A DNA stretch of 5,989 nt, from positions 1-5,989 of the forward strand of contig CALBVA010000180.1 of the NCBI GenBank assembly GCA_937969125.1. The letters run 5' to 3'. Every line of letters starts with the position of its first letter. Within the stretch, counting starts at the first letter, position 1. Position numbers and translations under genes: made by a program. This DNA is from an uncultured Verrucomicrobiales bacterium (lineage in GTDB: Bacteria > Verrucomicrobiota > Verrucomicrobiia > Verrucomicrobiales > Akkermansiaceae). The notes below the pieces were generated by a model. That model did no database searches, had not been told where the DNA came from, and saw only the letters and a list, made by a program, of their open reading frames with translations. Positions 1-5,173 of this stretch are shown here, one piece after another.

Positions 1-447
1 CTGACCTACTCCATCATCGGTCAGGACCCCGAACACGGTGACGGCGTCGGAGCGATCGTGTGCATCGGCGCGGACGGAAAGCCGGTCTGGAGTAATAAGG
101 AAGTTGGCCGCTCCATCTCCACTGTGAGCGTCGCGGACGGACTCGTCTACGCTGCCGAGTATAAGGGCGATATTCACTGCTTCGATGCCAAAACCGGCAA
201 GAAATACTGGACCCACGAAACGCAGTCCCGCATTTGGGGATCGACCCTCGTCGCCGATAACAAGGTCTGGCTTGGCACCGAAGATGGCGAACTTCACATC
301 CTGAAAACCGGAAAGGAAAAGAAGTCCCTCGCCACCATCGAATTCCCCGCCCCGATCTACAGCAGTGCCATCGTGGCCAATGACACCGTCTACGTCGCCA
401 CGCAAACACATCTCTACGCCATCGCGACCACTCCGGAGAAGAAGTAG
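1..447 (+). CDS. PQQ-like beta-propeller repeat protein, C-terminal part (5' end outside window)
   Basis: The frame is open from the first base to TAG at 445-447, giving 148 residues of the C-terminus; the true start lies upstream. The GTG at 58 is internal and is not a start, because the family-like segment GQDPEHGDGVG is encoded before it. Repeating beta-propeller blades are visible: a strand pair ending GADGKPVW (about residues 22-29), a blade with VADGLVYAAEYKGDIHCFDAKTGKKYW split over about residues 44-70, a third with VADNKVWLGTEDGELHIL (about 83-100), and a last short blade with VANDTVYVATQTHLYAIA near the C-terminus. The DG/N-x-VY and G-x-(L/I)-x-x-x-x-A-K-T-G-K-x-x-W patterns are those of PQQ/BamB-type propellers (established knowledge). 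In planctomycete and verrucomicrobial relatives such proteins are often exported, but the signal region is not in the window. The substrate or partner is unknown, and the fold alone does not show PQQ binding or enzyme activity. Confidence 0.85.
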   Translation: MTYSIIGQDPEHGDGVGAIVCIGADGKPVWSNKEVGRSISTVSVADGLVYAAEYKGDIHCFDAKTGKKYWTHETQSRIWGSTLVADNKVWLGTEDGELHILKTGKEKKSLATIEFPAPIYSSAIVANDTVYVATQTHLYAIATTPEKK

Positions 448-460
448 CAATTAGCCAAAG

Positions 461-476
461 CGCGAAAGCCCTCGCG
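461..476 (+). other. Small GC-rich hairpin downstream of the beta-propeller gene
   Basis: CGCGA (461-465) and TCGCG (472-476) form a perfect 5-bp stem with a 6-nt loop, starting 14 nt after the stop codon. It is directly followed by the 10-bp palindrome GCGGATCCGC (474-483), which shares its first three bases. There is no T-run after either, so it is not a canonical intrinsic terminator. It could help end transcription or protect the 3' end, or be a chance feature of GC-rich DNA. Confidence 0.25.
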
Positions 477-545
477 GATCCGCTTCCGGCGGTATTCAAA
501 AATCACGCGGCCTGCTGGGCGCGAAGACCAGGAGTTTCCTTCCTC

Positions 546-573
546 TTGTCATCACCGCTTTTTCCACTAGCCT
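546..573 (+). promoter_or_regulatory. Putative promoter of the DUF6580 gene, leaderless-type
   Basis: TTGTCA at 546-551 matches the sigma-70 -35 consensus TTGACA at five of six positions. After a 16-nt spacer, TAGCCT at 568-573 keeps the key T, A and final T of a -10 box. The -10 box ends 8 nt before the ATG at 582, so transcription would start at or within a base or two of the start codon. The same hexamer layout and the same 8-nt distance occur before the gene at 4561. The TTG that could be read as a start codon at 546 is the first triplet of this -35 box. Confidence 0.55.
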
Positions 574-581
574 GCGGGCTC

Positions 582-1145
582 ATGCAGCGCGCGCTTCCTT
601 TCATTCTTCTCGTCGTCTTTTTGGCGGCGGCACGGCTTCTCGGCTCGGTTTCCTCTGCGAACCTGATGAACTTCCAGCCGCTTGGGGCCCTCTTCTTTTG
701 TGGAAAGGCTCTCTTTGGATGGCGGGGAGTGATTGCCCCGGCTCTCGGCTGGATCGCGACCGTCGCTTGGACAAGTGCAAATCAAGGCTACGGCTGGGAT
801 GCGCAAATTCTCGTTCCCGTTGCCGGATTCGCGGTGATGGTCGGCATGGCCTACTTCTTGAAAAAGGCCCCGGTTGGAAAAATCTTCCTCGGCTCGCTCG
901 CCGGAGCAGTCGCCTTTTACTTCGTTTCAAATTCCCTGAGCTGGGCCTTCGATCCACTCTATTCCAAGACGCTCGCCGGCTTCTGGCAGGCGCAGACCAT
1001 CGGCCTACCAGGATACGTCCCCTCTTGGGTCTTCCTGAGAAACGGCCTGCTTTCGCAAGCGATCTTCAGCGCGATCTATCTCCTGGCCTGCGGCAGCCTG
1101 CAATCGCGTGAGACCCGCGTGCTCGCGACGCAGAGCAGTCGCTGA
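582..1145 (+). CDS. DUF6580-family integral membrane protein
   Basis: Encodes 187 residues. I recognise the DUF6580 pattern: an N-terminal hydrophobic segment (about 5-20), the signature NFQPLGAL (30-37), hydrophobic segments at about 49-65, 76-93, 99-119 and 154-172, the KTLAGF motif at 129-134, and RNGLLSQAIF near 153-162. Family members resemble small substrate-binding membrane subunits and have been called putative transport proteins, but no substrate is established and none can be inferred here. The start is chosen at ATG 582: it begins at a typical membrane N-terminus (MQRALPFILLV) and sits 8 nt after a -10-like box. An in-frame TTG at 546 would add 12 residues but coincides with the probable -35 box; an AGGAG at 530-534 lies 11 nt before it, so that longer form is not fully excluded. 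The gene stands alone, with 134 nt before it and 353 nt after it. Confidence 0.82.
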   Translation: MQRALPFILLVVFLAAARLLGSVSSANLMNFQPLGALFFCGKALFGWRGVIAPALGWIATVAWTSANQGYGWDAQILVPVAGFAVMVGMAYFLKKAPVGKIFLGSLAGAVAFYFVSNSLSWAFDPLYSKTLAGFWQAQTIGLPGYVPSWVFLRNGLLSQAIFSAIYLLACGSLQSRETRVLATQSSR

Positions 1146-1198
1146 TTCGGAATAGACCCTCATTCCCGATAAAAGTAATCGAAGATCCCTCCGTGAGT

Positions 1199-1222
1199 TT
1201 ATCGGCTTGATCCGATAATTTT
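1199..1222 (+). terminator. Possible weak intrinsic terminator or palindromic operator
   Basis: TTATCGG (1199-1205) and CCGATAA (1212-1218) form a perfect 7-bp stem with the 6-nt loop CTTGAT, immediately followed by TTTT (1219-1222). This fits a short Rho-independent terminator 54 nt after the DUF6580 stop, although the stem is AT-rich (three GC pairs) and the T-run is short. The left arm can instead pair with CCGATAAA at 1166-1173 over 8 bp, which would prevent this hairpin. The dyad symmetry could also be an operator for a DNA-binding protein rather than an RNA structure. Confidence 0.4.
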
Positions 1223-1277
1223 CACTTGAAGAGATAAACCCTGCTCTCCGAGCCTCCTTTCAAGAGCCGCTTCTTTC

Positions 1278-1318
1278 GTGCGGACGATCATTGTGCGGAG
1301 ATCAAAGTCCGGCGATCT
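1278..1318. repeat. Three imperfect tandem repeats of about 13 bp
   Basis: GTGCGGACGATCA (1278-1290), GTGCGGAGATCA (1293-1304) and GTCCGGCGATCT (1307-1318) occur at 15- and 14-nt spacing. The second lacks one base relative to the first, and the third has substitutions. Such spacing is about one and a half helical turns. They could be degenerate binding sites or remains of a slipped duplication. Only the first two are convincingly similar. Confidence 0.4.
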
Positions 1319-1346
1319 ATACCAGGCGTGGGTCATTGAGGTGGCA

Positions 1347-1409
1347 AGCCGGACAAGTCACTTCAGATGGAAGGCACCGCAGAAGTGAGATGGCAGGGAG
1401 AGCCCGGCT
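1347..1409. other. Nested inverted repeat, candidate structured RNA or DNA element
   Basis: An outer stem AGCCGG (1347-1352) with CCGGCT (1404-1409) encloses an inner stem TCACTTC (1358-1364) with GAAGTGA (1382-1388); both are perfect. The internal loop has 5 nt on the left and 15 nt on the right, and the terminal loop is 17 nt. Two nested perfect stems resemble a small structured RNA with an asymmetric internal loop. I do not recognise a known riboswitch or RNA family in it. It ends about 90 nt before the dehydrogenase ATG. Chance pairing is possible, since each stem is only 6-7 bp. Confidence 0.35.
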
Positions 1410-1498
1410 ACAGGCTTTAATCGCGCTGAGATCAAGGGAACTGCTCACTACACACTGAAAAACTTCCCCCCGCCCTGGATCCCGCTCACCCTCGTTCC

Positions 1499-2188
1499 AT
1501 GAAAACCGCCCTTGTGACCGGAGCTTCTTCCGGAATTGGAAAAGCCATCGCTGAAGCCCTCCTTCGAGAAGAAATGAAGGTCATTGGCCTCTGCCGGAAT
1601 ATCGAGAACCTACCCGCCGGGGTGACGCCGTTACGCTGTGATCTTTTTAATCCCGCTGAAATTGAGACAGCCTTTGCCGGACTGGATTCGCTCGACATCC
1701 TCGTGAACTCGGCCGGCCTCGCTCATCTCTCGCGAATGAGCGATGGCGATCCCGCGCAGTGGGAGAAGATGTGGCGACTCAATGTCCATGCTCTTAGCCT
1801 TTGCTGTCAGCAGGCTTTAAAAATCTTCCCGGCACCCGGCGGACACATTCTCAATCTCTCCTCGCTCTCGGGACATCGCGTCCCGCCGACAGGGGGATTT
1901 TACGCCAGTACGAAATTCGCTGTACGTGCGATCACGGAGGCTCTGCGGGCAGAATTAAAGGCTGATGGCTCGAAGACGCGGATCTCCTCCCTCTCCCCCG
2001 GTTTCGTCGACACGCCGCTGCTGAATACCTACTTCGCCGGTCGGGAAGAACAGCTAGCTGCCACTAAAAGCTCCATCGAGATGCTCAGCCCGGAGTCCGT
2101 CGCAGCGACTGCAGTGCACATCCTCACCTCTCCTCCCGAGGTGGAGATCAATGATATCCTGATGCGGAGCGCCGACCAGGCCGTATGA
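1499..2188 (+). CDS. Short-chain dehydrogenase/reductase, DHRS11-like (classical SDR)
   Basis: Encodes 229 residues, usual for a classical SDR: a cytosolic NAD(P)(H)-dependent oxidoreductase acting on a carbonyl/alcohol pair. The nucleotide-binding motif TGASSGIG is at 7-14, NSAG (a variant of NNAG) at 70-73, and the catalytic tetrad reads N95, S122, Y135, K139 (YASTK). Arg33 after the second beta strand favours NADP(H), by analogy. The stretch SSLSGHRVPP (121-130) and the C-terminal pattern INDILMR resemble the DHRS11/YdfG-type branch, whose members reduce varied hydroxy acids, ketones or steroids; the real substrate is unknown. The start ATG at 1499 begins directly with the beta1 strand (MKTALVTG), as expected. 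There is no Shine-Dalgarno sequence in the pyrimidine-rich leader. The gene is followed after 104 nt by mtnP on the same strand, so co-transcription is possible, but no functional link is evident. Confidence 0.9.
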   Translation: MKTALVTGASSGIGKAIAEALLREEMKVIGLCRNIENLPAGVTPLRCDLFNPAEIETAFAGLDSLDILVNSAGLAHLSRMSDGDPAQWEKMWRLNVHALSLCCQQALKIFPAPGGHILNLSSLSGHRVPPTGGFYASTKFAVRAITEALRAELKADGSKTRISSLSPGFVDTPLLNTYFAGREEQLAATKSSIEMLSPESVAATAVHILTSPPEVEINDILMRSADQAV

Positions 2189-2236
2189 GATTATCGAATG
2201 ATATCTGCCTCTGCGCTTTACATCAGGGAGGTCGCT

Positions 2237-2256
2237 CTGCCATGGAACTATGGTAG
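2237..2256 (+). other. Hairpin between the SDR gene and mtnP
   Basis: CTGCCAT (2237-2243) pairs with ATGGTAG (2250-2256) over 7 bp, including one G-U, with the 6-nt loop GGAACT. It is followed by a pyrimidine-rich run rather than a clean T-tract. It overlaps TAGCTT (2254-2259), the same hexamer used as a putative -10 box before 4561, but no acceptable -35 lies 16-18 nt upstream. It could be a weak terminator for the dehydrogenase gene, an operator, or mtnP leader structure. Confidence 0.3.
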
Positions 2257-2292
2257 CTTCTGCTTTCAGAGGTCTCCCTTTTCCCCTGCCCT

Positions 2293-3165
2293 ATGAATGA
2301 CTCACCCGAACCTCTCGTCGCCATCATCGGCGGCAGTGGCTTCTATCAATTAAACGGCCTAAACGGGGTCGAAGAAATTCGGGTGGAGACACCCTACGGC
2401 GATCCCTCCGATGCCCTGATGAAGGGCCGCCTCAGTAAGCGGGAGGTCATTTTCCTGCCCCGCCATGGCCGGAGTCATCGGCTCCTGCCCAGCGAGATCA
2501 ATCATCGCGCCAATATCTGGGCACTCCGCTCGGCGGGGGTAAGATTCATCATCAGCGTGACGGTGGTGGGGAGTCTGCGGAAGTCATTCGCCCCGGGTCA
2601 TGTGGTACTGCCGAATCAGTTTGTCGATCGAGCCTCTGACCAGACCCGTTCGACCTTTTTCGGCGAAGGAATCGTGGGGCATGTTTCCAATGCCGACCCG
2701 TATTGCAAAAAGTTACGGGGAATTTTGGCAGAGAGCCTCTCCGACACCTCGGTGACGGTGCATCCCACGGGGACCTATGGAAATATCCACGGGCCATCTT
2801 ATTCGACGCGGGCGGAGACAAAGATTTATCGCGAAATGGGCATCGATATTCTGGGCATGAGTAATGTCCCGGAAGTGAAGCTGGCTCGGGAGGCCGAGAT
2901 CGCAATCGCGACAATGGCGATGGTGACGGACTACGATTGCTGGCGGCCGAACGAAGAGGTGGTGAGCAACAAAATGGTGATGCAGCAGGTCCATGAGAAC
3001 GCAGAAAAGGCGAAGCAGATCATCGCCCAAGCGATCCCACGAATCCCAAGAGTGGCGGATTGGAAAGAGCACCGCCTGCTGGAGGATGCGATGGCCACGC
3101 CGCGCTACGGCTGGCCGGAAAAAACGATCGAGAAGCTCCGCCCCATTCTGCAGCCCTACCTCTAG
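2293..3165 (+). CDS. mtnP: S-methyl-5'-thioadenosine phosphorylase
   Basis: Encodes 290 residues, normal for bacterial MTAP of the PNP/MTAP family 2 phosphorylases. It splits methylthioadenosine, the by-product of polyamine and related synthesis, with phosphate into adenine and 5-methylthioribose-1-phosphate, in the cytosol. Visible motifs: GGSG (13-16, phosphate loop), PRHGR (56-60, phosphate-binding Arg and His), VGSLR (92-96), GPSYSTRAE (167-175), GMSNVPE (188-194) and VTDYDCW (211-217). Asp213 and Asp215 align with human MTAP Asp220 and Asp222, which select 6-aminopurines, so adenine rather than guanine or hypoxanthine specificity is likely. Unusual residues: Tyr170 replaces the purine-stacking Phe177, His166 replaces the usual Glu of EGP, and Ser190 replaces Thr197. 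The start ATG at 2293 places the first beta strand at residues 8-12; the leader is pyrimidine-rich with no Shine-Dalgarno sequence. The stop lies 2 nt from the convergent rlmH stop. No other methionine-salvage gene is in the window. Confidence 0.93.
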   Translation: MNDSPEPLVAIIGGSGFYQLNGLNGVEEIRVETPYGDPSDALMKGRLSKREVIFLPRHGRSHRLLPSEINHRANIWALRSAGVRFIISVTVVGSLRKSFAPGHVVLPNQFVDRASDQTRSTFFGEGIVGHVSNADPYCKKLRGILAESLSDTSVTVHPTGTYGNIHGPSYSTRAETKIYREMGIDILGMSNVPEVKLAREAEIAIATMAMVTDYDCWRPNEEVVSNKMVMQQVHENAEKAKQIIAQAIPRIPRVADWKEHRLLEDAMATPRYGWPEKTIEKLRPILQPYL

Positions 3166-3167
3166 CC

Positions 3168-3608
3168 TTAGCGATGATAGGGCTCGCCCCGCTTGATGGT
3201 GTAAGCACGGTAAATTTGTTCAAGGAGGACCACGAGGGCGAGTTCGTGCTGGAGGGTGAGCGGTGAGAGGGCCCAGACAGCCTGACATTTTTCACGTAGC
3301 TCCGTGGTGTGGCCATCTGATGCGCCGATCAAAAGAGAGACGGTTTTGATGCCGGGATCCATTTCCCAAGCGTTCACTTTTTCGACGAATCGGTCAGTGG
3401 TCCAAGCGGCGCCTCTTTCATCGAGCGCGACACGGTAGGTCCCCTCAGAGCGGGTGAGGAGGTCGGCCGAAACAGAGGCTGAGTCACCCGCCTTCAGGTA
3501 GATCAATTCTACCTTTGCCCCGCGTCGCAGACGCTTGAGATATTCCTCGATCCCGGTCTTGGCGTAAGCGAGGGCAGGCTTGCCAGCGGCGAGGATGCGG
3601 AAGGTCAT
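3168..3608 (-). CDS. rlmH: 23S rRNA pseudouridine(1915) N3-methyltransferase
   Basis: Encodes 146 residues, close to the about 155 of E. coli RlmH, a SPOUT (alpha/beta-knot) enzyme that methylates pseudouridine 1915 in helix 69 of 23S rRNA on assembled 70S ribosomes, using S-adenosylmethionine. The N-terminus TFRILAAGK is the first strand; EEYLKRL (21-27) matches the early helix; LLIGASDG (92-99) is the SAM-binding loop; LTLQHELALVVLLEQIYRA (117-135) and the C-terminal RGEPYHR (140-146) are highly typical, including the terminal Tyr-His. The family loop is usually IGGxxG and LTxPH; here Ala96 and Gln120 differ. The ATG at 3608 is chosen because it begins at the conserved N-terminus; an in-frame TTG at 3638 would add ten unconserved residues inside thiD. 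It follows thiD by 8 nt on the same strand, so it is probably translated from the thiD mRNA. Confidence 0.93.
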   Translation of the reverse strand: MTFRILAAGKPALAYAKTGIEEYLKRLRRGAKVELIYLKAGDSASVSADLLTRSEGTYRVALDERGAAWTTDRFVEKVNAWEMDPGIKTVSLLIGASDGHTTELREKCQAVWALSPLTLQHELALVVLLEQIYRAYTIKRGEPYHR

Positions 3609-3616
3609 GGGGTGAT

Positions 3617-4435
3617 TTAGGAGCCCACCTGCGCCCAATTCAATACCTGGTTCAGATGTGAGATCTTCTTTTCGGTACCGGGCATTACCCAGGAGAGAGA
3701 TGACTTGATCGCTTCATGGGCAAAGTCATGGGCGAGCTTTGCGGCGTCCGGGATGGAGAGGCCCTTGGAAAGTCCGGCGGTTAAAGCCGCCGCAAGGGTG
3801 CAGCCGGTCCCGTGGGTCTGGTCGATCTCAATGTGCGGCGCGGTGAAACGGGTCATTTCACCATCGATGACGAGAAGGTCCTGATGGTCCGGTCCTTCGG
3901 GTAAATGACCTCCTTTGAGGTAACAGGCGCAATTGTATTTCTCCGCCAGCTCATAGGCAGCTTTCTCTTGTTCCTCGGCGATGAGAACGGGGCGACCGAG
4001 CAGGATTCCGGCTTCGGGAAGATTTGGCGTGATCACGGTGGCGAGCGGGAGGAGGCGGTCGGAAATGGCTAGCAGTGCGTCCTCCACTAAAAGCGGATCA
4101 CCGGTGGAGGCGACCATGACGGGATCCACGACGAGGGGGATGTTGATGTCGGCGACGAGCTCGCAGACGGCGACGATGTGGGACTTTGAGTAAAGCATCC
4201 CCGTTTTAATCGCTCCGACGGGGTAGCTTTTTAAAAGGAGCTCGATCTGGCTTTGCAGGAGATTCACCGGAACCGGGTGGACTTGGCTGACCACGGCGGG
4301 GGTCTCCGCTACGATGCAGGACACGGCGGTGAGTCCGTGCACACCAAGGGAGGAGAAGGTCTTCAGATCTGCCTGCATTCCTGCTCCAGCAGAGCAATCA
4401 GAACCAGCGATGGTGAGAGCGGGAGAAGGGATCAT
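3617..4435 (-). CDS. thiD: Bifunctional hydroxymethylpyrimidine kinase / phosphomethylpyrimidine kinase
   Basis: Encodes 272 residues, the standard ThiD length without fused ThiE or TenA domains. It is a ribokinase-family enzyme that phosphorylates 4-amino-5-hydroxymethyl-2-methylpyrimidine and then its monophosphate with ATP, giving the pyrimidine half of thiamin. The substrate site AGSDCSAGAGMQADLKT starts at residue 10; KTGML (77-81), DPVMVASTGD (104-113), TPNLPEA (136-142) and LKGGH (173-177) follow; HGTGCT (208-213) is the anion hole, with the catalytic Cys212. Start ATG at 4435 gives a compact N-terminus directly before the first beta strand. No other thi gene and no TPP riboswitch precedes it: the upstream gap is only 125 nt and lacks the conserved TPP elements. 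It therefore may serve salvage, or the pathway genes may be elsewhere. It leads a two-gene operon with rlmH. Confidence 0.94.
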   Translation of the reverse strand: MIPSPALTIAGSDCSAGAGMQADLKTFSSLGVHGLTAVSCIVAETPAVVSQVHPVPVNLLQSQIELLLKSYPVGAIKTGMLYSKSHIVAVCELVADINIPLVVDPVMVASTGDPLLVEDALLAISDRLLPLATVITPNLPEAGILLGRPVLIAEEQEKAAYELAEKYNCACYLKGGHLPEGPDHQDLLVIDGEMTRFTAPHIEIDQTHGTGCTLAAALTAGLSKGLSIPDAAKLAHDFAHEAIKSSLSWVMPGTEKKISHLNQVLNWAQVGS

Positions 4436-4441
4436 TGTCAG

Positions 4442-4470
4442 ACCGTAGTGGTAGGGCGGAACTCATGCAA
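4442..4470 (-). promoter_or_regulatory. Putative promoter of thiD-rlmH
   Basis: Read on the minus strand, TTGCAT (4470-4465) is followed by a 17-nt spacer and TACGGT (4447-4442), which keeps the T, A and final T of a -10 box. The -10 box ends 6 nt before the thiD ATG, so the mRNA would have almost no leader. The -35 match is limited to TTG. It lies in the same 125-nt divergent region as the plus-strand promoter at 4525-4552, without overlap. Confidence 0.4.
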
Positions 4471-4524
4471 GTGAACCCGCCCACGATACCAGCAGCGTCC
4501 TCGCACCGGAGTGGGATTTAAGCC

Positions 4525-4552
4525 TTTACCGCCTCCGCATGGAATCTAGCTT
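4525..4552 (+). promoter_or_regulatory. Putative promoter of the membrane protein-ppaC operon, leaderless-type
   Basis: TTTACC (4525-4530, four of six -35 matches) and TAGCTT (4547-4552, T, A and final T of the -10) are separated by 16 nt. The -10 box ends 8 nt before the ATG at 4561. Spacer length and distance to ATG are identical to those of the promoter at 546-573. No Shine-Dalgarno sequence fits between the -10 box and the ATG. Confidence 0.5.
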
Positions 4553-4560
4553 CACCGCAC

Positions 4561-5166
4561 ATGACTGGTCCCCATCTCTATCAGACCTTTTCTCTGGCGA
4601 CCTCCGGATTCGTTCTCGGGCTCGTCTTCCTCGTGCTCTACAGCCTGATGTTTTTCAAGCCGGAGCCCGCGAAGGCCTGGGCGAAGAAGCTCCCCCGCCA
4701 CCACCAGGCCGGGACCTACGTGATGGCGATCGGGATGATCTGGTTCTGGCTGCTGATCGCTCCGACCGGGAAGGGCTTCCTCTCCGCGCTTACGATGGAC
4801 CTCGGCGAATTCACGCCCATGAAGCCTTACCTCCAACTCGCGGTCCCCTTGTTCTGCATCGGAATGATTGTGTGTGTGCGGGAGTTCCTCTTCGTCCGCG
4901 GACTCGGTCTCTGCCTGCTCATGGCCTCGGCTCCCCTACTCTATGCGGCGGACTATGAAGACGCCCCGATGCGTTTCCTAATGCCCACGGTCTGTTATAT
5001 CATGATTGTGAAAGGGCTCTTTTTCGTGGGAATGCCCTACCTCTTCCGGGATGGCATGAATTGGTTACTGGCCAATGACAACCGCTGGCGTGCCGCGAGC
5101 CTTGGCGGGATGATTTTAGGATTGGTATTTGTCATCCTCGGCCTGACTGTCTGGCGTGGACATTGA
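4561..5166 (+). CDS. Unrecognised multi-pass membrane protein
   Basis: Encodes 201 residues that I cannot place in a named family. Hydrophobic segments lie at about 15-32, 52-68, 90-107, 113-130, 139-160 and 180-198, giving about six membrane spans. Charged stretches fall in the connecting loops: a basic loop with KKLPRHH (42-48), an acidic-to-neutral loop around residues 80-88, a REF motif at 107-109, and RDGMNWLLANDNRWR at 163-177 before the last span. There is no signal peptide cleavage site, metal-binding cluster or transporter signature. The start ATG at 4561 sits 8 nt after a -10-like box and has no Shine-Dalgarno sequence. It ends 7 nt before the pyrophosphatase gene, so the two are probably co-transcribed. 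A role in ion or phosphate handling next to a pyrophosphatase would be speculation. Confidence 0.8.
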   Translation: MTGPHLYQTFSLATSGFVLGLVFLVLYSLMFFKPEPAKAWAKKLPRHHQAGTYVMAIGMIWFWLLIAPTGKGFLSALTMDLGEFTPMKPYLQLAVPLFCIGMIVCVREFLFVRGLGLCLLMASAPLLYAADYEDAPMRFLMPTVCYIMIVKGLFFVGMPYLFRDGMNWLLANDNRWRAASLGGMILGLVFVILGLTVWRGH

Positions 5167-5173
5167 TCGTGTC

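Larger units (their letters stand above)
1146..1498. other. 353-nt intergenic region rich in inverted and tandem repeats, no convincing gene
   Basis: No frame on either strand gives a recognisable protein. The longest plus-strand open stretch (1219-1458) has no good start and no family-like sequence. The region instead contains, in order, three copies of a CCGATAA/TTATCGG element (1166-1218), three imperfect tandem repeats of about 13 bp (1278-1318), and a nested inverted repeat (1347-1409). The last 90 nt before the dehydrogenase gene show no clear promoter and no Shine-Dalgarno sequence. It may hold the end signals of the DUF6580 gene together with the leader of the dehydrogenase gene, or an unrecognised small RNA. 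Confidence 0.6.

Noticed and set aside
14..499. Minus-strand open frame of 161 codons opposite the beta-propeller gene
   Set aside because: Its translation is rich in Arg, Trp and Ser with no family pattern, and it is antisense to a clear coding sequence; it is a shadow of GC-rich codon use.
546..581. TTG start giving a 12-residue longer DUF6580 protein
   Set aside because: The TTG coincides with a good -35 box, and the usual membrane N-terminus begins at ATG 582. An AGGAG 11 nt upstream leaves some doubt.
601..1111. Overlapping open frames on both strands inside the DUF6580 gene
   Set aside because: Highly basic, low-complexity translations in other frames of a recognisable gene.
1424..1446. 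GCTGAGATCAAGGGAACTG, reminiscent of a TPP riboswitch core
   Set aside because: The conserved CCTGATC and TAATACCAGCG parts and the spacing are missing, and the next gene is a dehydrogenase rather than a thiamin gene.
1219..1458. Plus-strand open stretch of about 79 codons in the intergenic region
   Set aside because: It has no early ATG or GTG, no ribosome binding site and an Arg/Ser-rich translation without recognisable motifs.
2552..3072. Two minus-strand open frames opposite mtnP
   Set aside because: They overlap a strongly supported mtnP frame, and their translations show no domain pattern.
2993..3316. Short open frames across the mtnP/rlmH junction on both strands
   Set aside because: They lie out of frame over two well-supported convergent genes and have no recognisable content.
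3609..3638. Longer RlmH starting at TTG 3638
   Set aside because: It would add ten residues overlapping the thiD end; the conserved RlmH N-terminus starts at ATG 3608.
4539..4958. Plus-strand open frame of 139 codons overlapping the start of the membrane protein gene
   Set aside because: Arg/Pro-rich translation in another frame; the frame starting at 4561 gives clear membrane spans and has a positioned promoter.
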